From assembly GCF_030272615.1 (NCBI RefSeq), contig NC_081406.1, forward strand, positions 167,011,521 through 167,075,520: a stretch of DNA of 64,000 bases, given 5' to 3'. The stretch comes from Cryptomeria japonica (lineage: Eukaryota; Streptophyta; Pinopsida; Cupressales; Cupressaceae). This document shows, piece after piece, positions 60,501 to 64,000 of the stretch; within the stretch, counting starts at the first letter, position 1; each line of letters opens with the position of its first letter. A model generated the notes under the pieces. It saw nothing but the letters and a program-made list of their open reading frames with translations. It ran no database searches and was not told the origin of the DNA. The position numbers and the translations under genes were made by a program.

Positions 60501-60690
60501 CTGGTGACTTCATTGACCACAATGCCGATTGACATCCTCTTCTTACCGGTGACAAGCTATACTGGTAACCTGCTATACCGGTTGACATCAATGACAACAC
60601 AATGCCAACATTCCTACCCAACAACCCGCTTTGGCTCCTATTCCAATTGCCTCTAAATGTCAACTATTTGTTGATGTGTTTTTTATGACA
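57556..60690. repeat. ACCGGT-rich block, possible large LTR
   Basis: From about 58335 to 60590 I count fifteen ACCGGT hexamers, many in the form TACCGGTTGAC, plus many ACTGGT variants. It starts after a polypurine tract (TGAATCAG) and ends near TTTTTATGACA (60691). No frame holds a domain. A transposon (57920-58291) is inserted inside. An LTR is likely, but the termini do not form a clear inverted pair and no second copy was found. Confidence 0.5.
57920..58291. mobile_element. hAT-type MITE, 372 bp, 8-bp TSD
   Basis: CTGCAAAT lies at 57912-57919 and 58292-58299, identical. Inside, the left end CATAGTTAAAAAACTTTGCG and the right end on the other strand CATAGTTGAAAAACTCGGAC are inverted repeats. 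Many ACTCG/CGAGT motifs follow at both ends. An 8-bp TSD and short TIR are hAT features. There is no transposase frame. Confidence 0.88.
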
Positions 60691-60691
60691 G

Positions 60692-61440
60692 CATCCAACA
60701 TGGAATAAAGTTACCAACGGTTACCTTACTCAATCTTGATGAAAGCGCGATTGTATGCTAAGATTGCAGAAAGTTCAAACAGTTGGCTCCAAGGTTCCTT
60801 TATGCAACGAACGTGACTCAGTTGGCTGATGTGATATGCTAGTAATCCAAGGGGACTTACATTTGGATCGTTCTTTCACTTCTTTGTTGCGGTTAGAACT
60901 TCAAAAATAACAATTCTGTGATGGAACTGAACTAAAATGGACTAAAATTAAAGGGGAAAGGGTTAGAAGGATCTAAATCTACTAGTAAGGGCAATGATAT
61001 CAATGGATAGTGCTCTAGTGGAGAAATTTCAAATAAACCAAGCTCTGCTTCGCCAAGATTAACTACAACTCCGCAAGAACCGGTGCAATCTTTTGAGGAT
61101 GTTGAAGGATTTTCACATTGAGAAAGTGCATTTGAATACCCAACATGGTGCAATCCAAATGACTATTCACAATCGAACTTAGCATAAATTTGGGGGTTTA
61201 GGCTAACTTTGCATTGCCATCTTATAATCAACAAGATGTAAAAAGTATGAACCATGGAAATTCATCAAACACCATTTCATTCTTCATTGAAATCAAAGCA
61301 CTTTATCTAACAACTAAGAAAATAAAATTCTACTCTAAGTGAGGAAGGTGAAACCATGCAAGTTTTGATAAAAAAACTTAAGTGGACACCATCAAAGAAC
61401 AATGTTTCATTGTTATTATCTCAAAAAACTCATCGCAACA
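60692..61440. other. unassigned DNA
   Basis: No conserved domain. The minus frame 60932-61153 has none either. If the minus-strand LTR proposed for 61441-64000 is real, part of this is its R/U5 and leader. Confidence 0.35.
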
Positions 61441-64000
61441 ATTTCATACAAATCTCCCTCCTTTACAAATGAGGGGGTCACCCCTTTATAGGCTTCAAGC
61501 CTTGAGGACATGCAAACCCTAATTAGGGTTTTCCCTGAAAGATTCCCCACACATGATACAACAAGGTCATAATCAACAATAAATGCCCATTATGCCCATA
61601 TACAATTAATTACATTCCTGCCAAAAATGGCATCCACTTGTGCATTAAATGCACCATCACCCATTAAGCTCACCCAATAAATCATAAATGCAATAAATGT
61701 CTCCATGCAAAATCGCCCCCGATGCCACAAATGCACCATCATCTCCACATGCGACGACTGCATGCAAAAGGGATTCGCCATAATGCCTTAAATGTGACAG
61801 CTACATGCAAAAGATGCTCCATTAATTCATCATGCACTGACCTGGCTGCCATTTGGCGAGAAACCCTTGGAGAGAGAAAACTTTATCTGGGAAGCATTTT
61901 CTTGAAGTTTTGATTTTTTCTTGTTCTAGAGGAGATTTTTTATCAATTTTCAACATCTATTTTTTAGGGATTTTTTCAATTTTGAGTTTTGGGGTCTAGG
62001 AGAGATAAAATTCTCACAAATCTAAATCTATCATCGTTTTGAAATTTGGATGATTTTGATGCCCGAAAATGGATTTTTCAAAATTTTACCCAGGGGAATT
62101 TTCTTGTTTAGTTCATCCTTGATTTCAAATTTCCATGCCTTGGAATTCAACCTTCAATCTTGGGCGCTAGAATGACCCTATGGAGGAATTTTCTTTGGAA
62201 GGAAAATTCCTTGACTTCAAATTTCCGTGCCTTGGAATTTGATCTTCAAACTTGGGCGCTTGAATGACCCTGTGGAGGAATTTTCTTTGGAATTTTGAAA
62301 TTTTCCTCCCAGATCATGTTTCTGCATTTTCTACTTGTCCTAGAGCAATTTTAGAAAATTAGACTTTCCTTCCTTGATGCCATTTTGGCGCCCATTCCTT
62401 TCTTGGAGCACATTTTCTCCATGGTGAAGGAATTTTGATGTGGAGGGAAAATTACTCCTTAACCCCATTTTGGTGCACAATCTTGACCTTGATTCTACTT
62501 TACCCTTGAGGAAGGAATTCCTTCATACCTTAGCCAAATTTCACATTTTCCAAGAATTCTGTCTTGTAGGAAGGAATTTCCAAGAATTCTGTCCTATAGG
62601 AAGGAATTTCCAACACAGTCAATTTTTCACTTTTTCCAAGATTTTTGTCCTGAAGGAAGGAATTTCCAACACTTAGTCAATTTTTCCACTTTCCTAGAAT
62701 TTTGTCTTGGAGGAAGGAATTTCCAACACTTGTTCAATTTTTCCACTTTCCTTGAATTCTTCACCTTGGGCGCATTTCTTCCTCGAGGAAGGAATTTTTT
62801 GAATTCTTGAAGTTTTCTTTATGAACCTTGATTTTCATGTTCTGCTTCCAACCTTAGGCGCATTTCAGAACTGGAGAAGAAATTTTGGAAATTTGTTCCT
62901 TGAGGAAGTAATTTTTTTTGTGCTTTTTGAGTTCATCTTGTTCGGAAGAAGCTTTTTCATCAATTTGCCACATTTCCTATTTTTTAAGAATTTCTTAAAA
63001 TTTAAGTTACAGGGTCCAGGGGAGAGAAAATTCTCTTATGAATCTAAATCTATCATCATTTTGAAATTCGGATGATTTTTTATGCTCGAAAATGGATTTT
63101 TCAAAAATTTTCCCAAGGGAGATTTTCTTTCTTAGTTCTTCCTTGACCATTGATTTCCATGCCTTAGAATTTTTTCACTTCAACCTTGGGCATGGAAATT
63201 TCACCTTAATGGAGGAATTTCCATTTTCTTCACGATTTCCATGAAACCACCATCTTGGCGCCCATCTTTCTCCTTGGGCGCTAAATCACCTTGGGCAAGG
63301 AATTTTGGTTTTGAGCATTTTTCCTTCATCACCTCCATTTAGCACCCTGATGCACACTTGGGCATTATTTTGCTTGGATGAAGGAATTTCAACATCTTTA
63401 TCTTTTCCAAGGCATGCTCATTTTGGTGCCCTCAATTGCACCTGGGTGCCGAATCATGGTGCCTTTGGAGGATTTTAGGAATTTCTTGGTTTTCCATGGC
63501 ATCTTCATTTTGGCGCCCAACCCTTGACTTGGGTGCTATTTTCACATAGTCAAGGAATTTTCCATTTTTTCAACTTTCCTTGACTTCTTCATTTCAGCGC
63601 CCATACCTGACCTTGGGCGCTATTTCTCCTTAAGCAAGGAATTTGACTTGCTTCTTTCCAAACAGTCAATTTTGAACAGTTCCAGATCAAGATGTCATAT
63701 CTGGAATTGAGGAGATTTTCTCACCAGACTTAGAAGATTTTAATGCTTTCCACTTCTGGAATGGATGTTCATACAGCCATTTTTTATCCATTTTGCTTTC
63801 TTTTTGAAGCTTCTGGATTTAGAAATGTTCAAGAATGCTTGGTCTTCAGTGTTTGCTTGCGAAGAACTTGCCACAAATAGAGTTTCCCAAAATAGGAAGT
63901 GTTACTAAAAATAGAAACTTACTAAAAACAGTAAGTTTGATTTTTGGCAAAATTAGACAAATCTAGGAGGTAGTGAAATCCCTAAAAAATAGGAACTTTA
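61441..64000 (-). repeat. probable minus-strand LTR upstream region with repeats
   Basis: On the minus strand GAAGCCTATAAAGGGG (near 61488-61503) is a strong TATA context. Upstream of it, to the window end, lies C/T-rich low-complexity DNA with GGAAGGAATTTCCAA-type units and about ten GGGCGC or GCGCCC motifs. A block near 61930-62180 recurs near 62950-63185 (for example GAAAATGGATTTTTCAAAA at 62065 and 63087, 1.02 kb apart). It resembles a long U3 of a plant LTR element. The far end is outside the window. Confidence 0.5.
61488..61503 (-). promoter_or_regulatory. TATA box, minus strand
   Basis: CCTATAAAGGGG on the minus strand; about 50 bp downstream is a purine-rich leader (GGAGGGAGATTTG). 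Confidence 0.5.

Noticed and set aside
1-64000. tRNA genes, rRNA, CRISPR arrays, bacterial operons
   Set aside because: No B-box-like GGTTCGAATCC with a matching A box, no short regularly spaced repeats with unique spacers, and no Shine-Dalgarno-organised ORFs were seen.

Overview
The window looks like nuclear DNA of a seed plant with a large, repeat-rich, AT-rich genome. The evidence is nested LTR retrotransposons, small inverted-repeat transposons, LINE remnants, and plant-type gene pieces split into very short exons with GT-AG introns. A gymnosperm or another big plant genome would fit, but nothing here fixes the species. No bacterial operon, CRISPR array, rRNA or convincing tRNA was seen.

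Layout. 0-5 kb: AT-rich DNA with two minus-strand leucine-rich-repeat (LRR) exon remnants, small duplications and a TA-flanked MITE-like element (4551-5011). 5.1-14.6 kb: a clean nest. An outer non-autonomous LTR element (5088-14632, 5-bp TSD TAAAT) is split by a younger Ty1/copia element (6841-12186). The copia element has 299-bp LTRs, a tRNA-Met-type primer site and a recognisable but broken gag-protease-integrase-RT-RNase H frame. 15.7-19.1 kb: a copia gag/protease scrap, a 49-bp minisatellite, and a minus-strand Ty3/gypsy gag with its LTR. 20.5-21.2 kb: the first three exons of an LRR receptor-like kinase (minus). 22-23.6 kb: RNase H and copia gag scraps around a second MITE. 27-30.4 kb: a degenerate tandem array with a ~356-bp period, interrupted by a LINE-like insertion with a perfect 10-bp TSD. 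35.6-35.9 kb: a casein-kinase-1-like pseudogene piece. 37.6-39.3 kb: seven exons of an ERD6-like sugar transporter (minus). 41.3-42.6 kb: telomere-like motifs and extreme AT-rich DNA. 44.5-47.6 kb: two copia remnants of opposite orientation. 48.1-48.6 kb: a third MITE copy. 49.25-52.2 kb: eleven consecutive exons (signal peptide plus LRRs) of a second LRR receptor kinase gene (plus). 54.57-57.5 kb: a Ty3/gypsy LTR carrying a 96-bp minisatellite, followed by a primer site and gag. 57.5-60.7 kb: DNA crowded with ACCGGT hexamers, holding a hAT-type MITE with an 8-bp TSD. 61.4-64 kb: a probable long minus-strand LTR upstream region with a ~1.02-kb internal duplication and GGGCGC-type motifs.

Host genes are represented by 5' or internal parts only: two LRR-VIII-type receptor kinases, a further LRR remnant at the left edge, a sugar transporter and a kinase fragment. 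The rest is a record of transposition. The most interesting items are the TA-flanked MITE family in three copies, the ~356-bp array, the exon-1 sequence of the LRR gene also found fused to a copia remnant 1.7 kb away, the local triplication of an LRR exon, and the two LTRs with internal repeat arrays.
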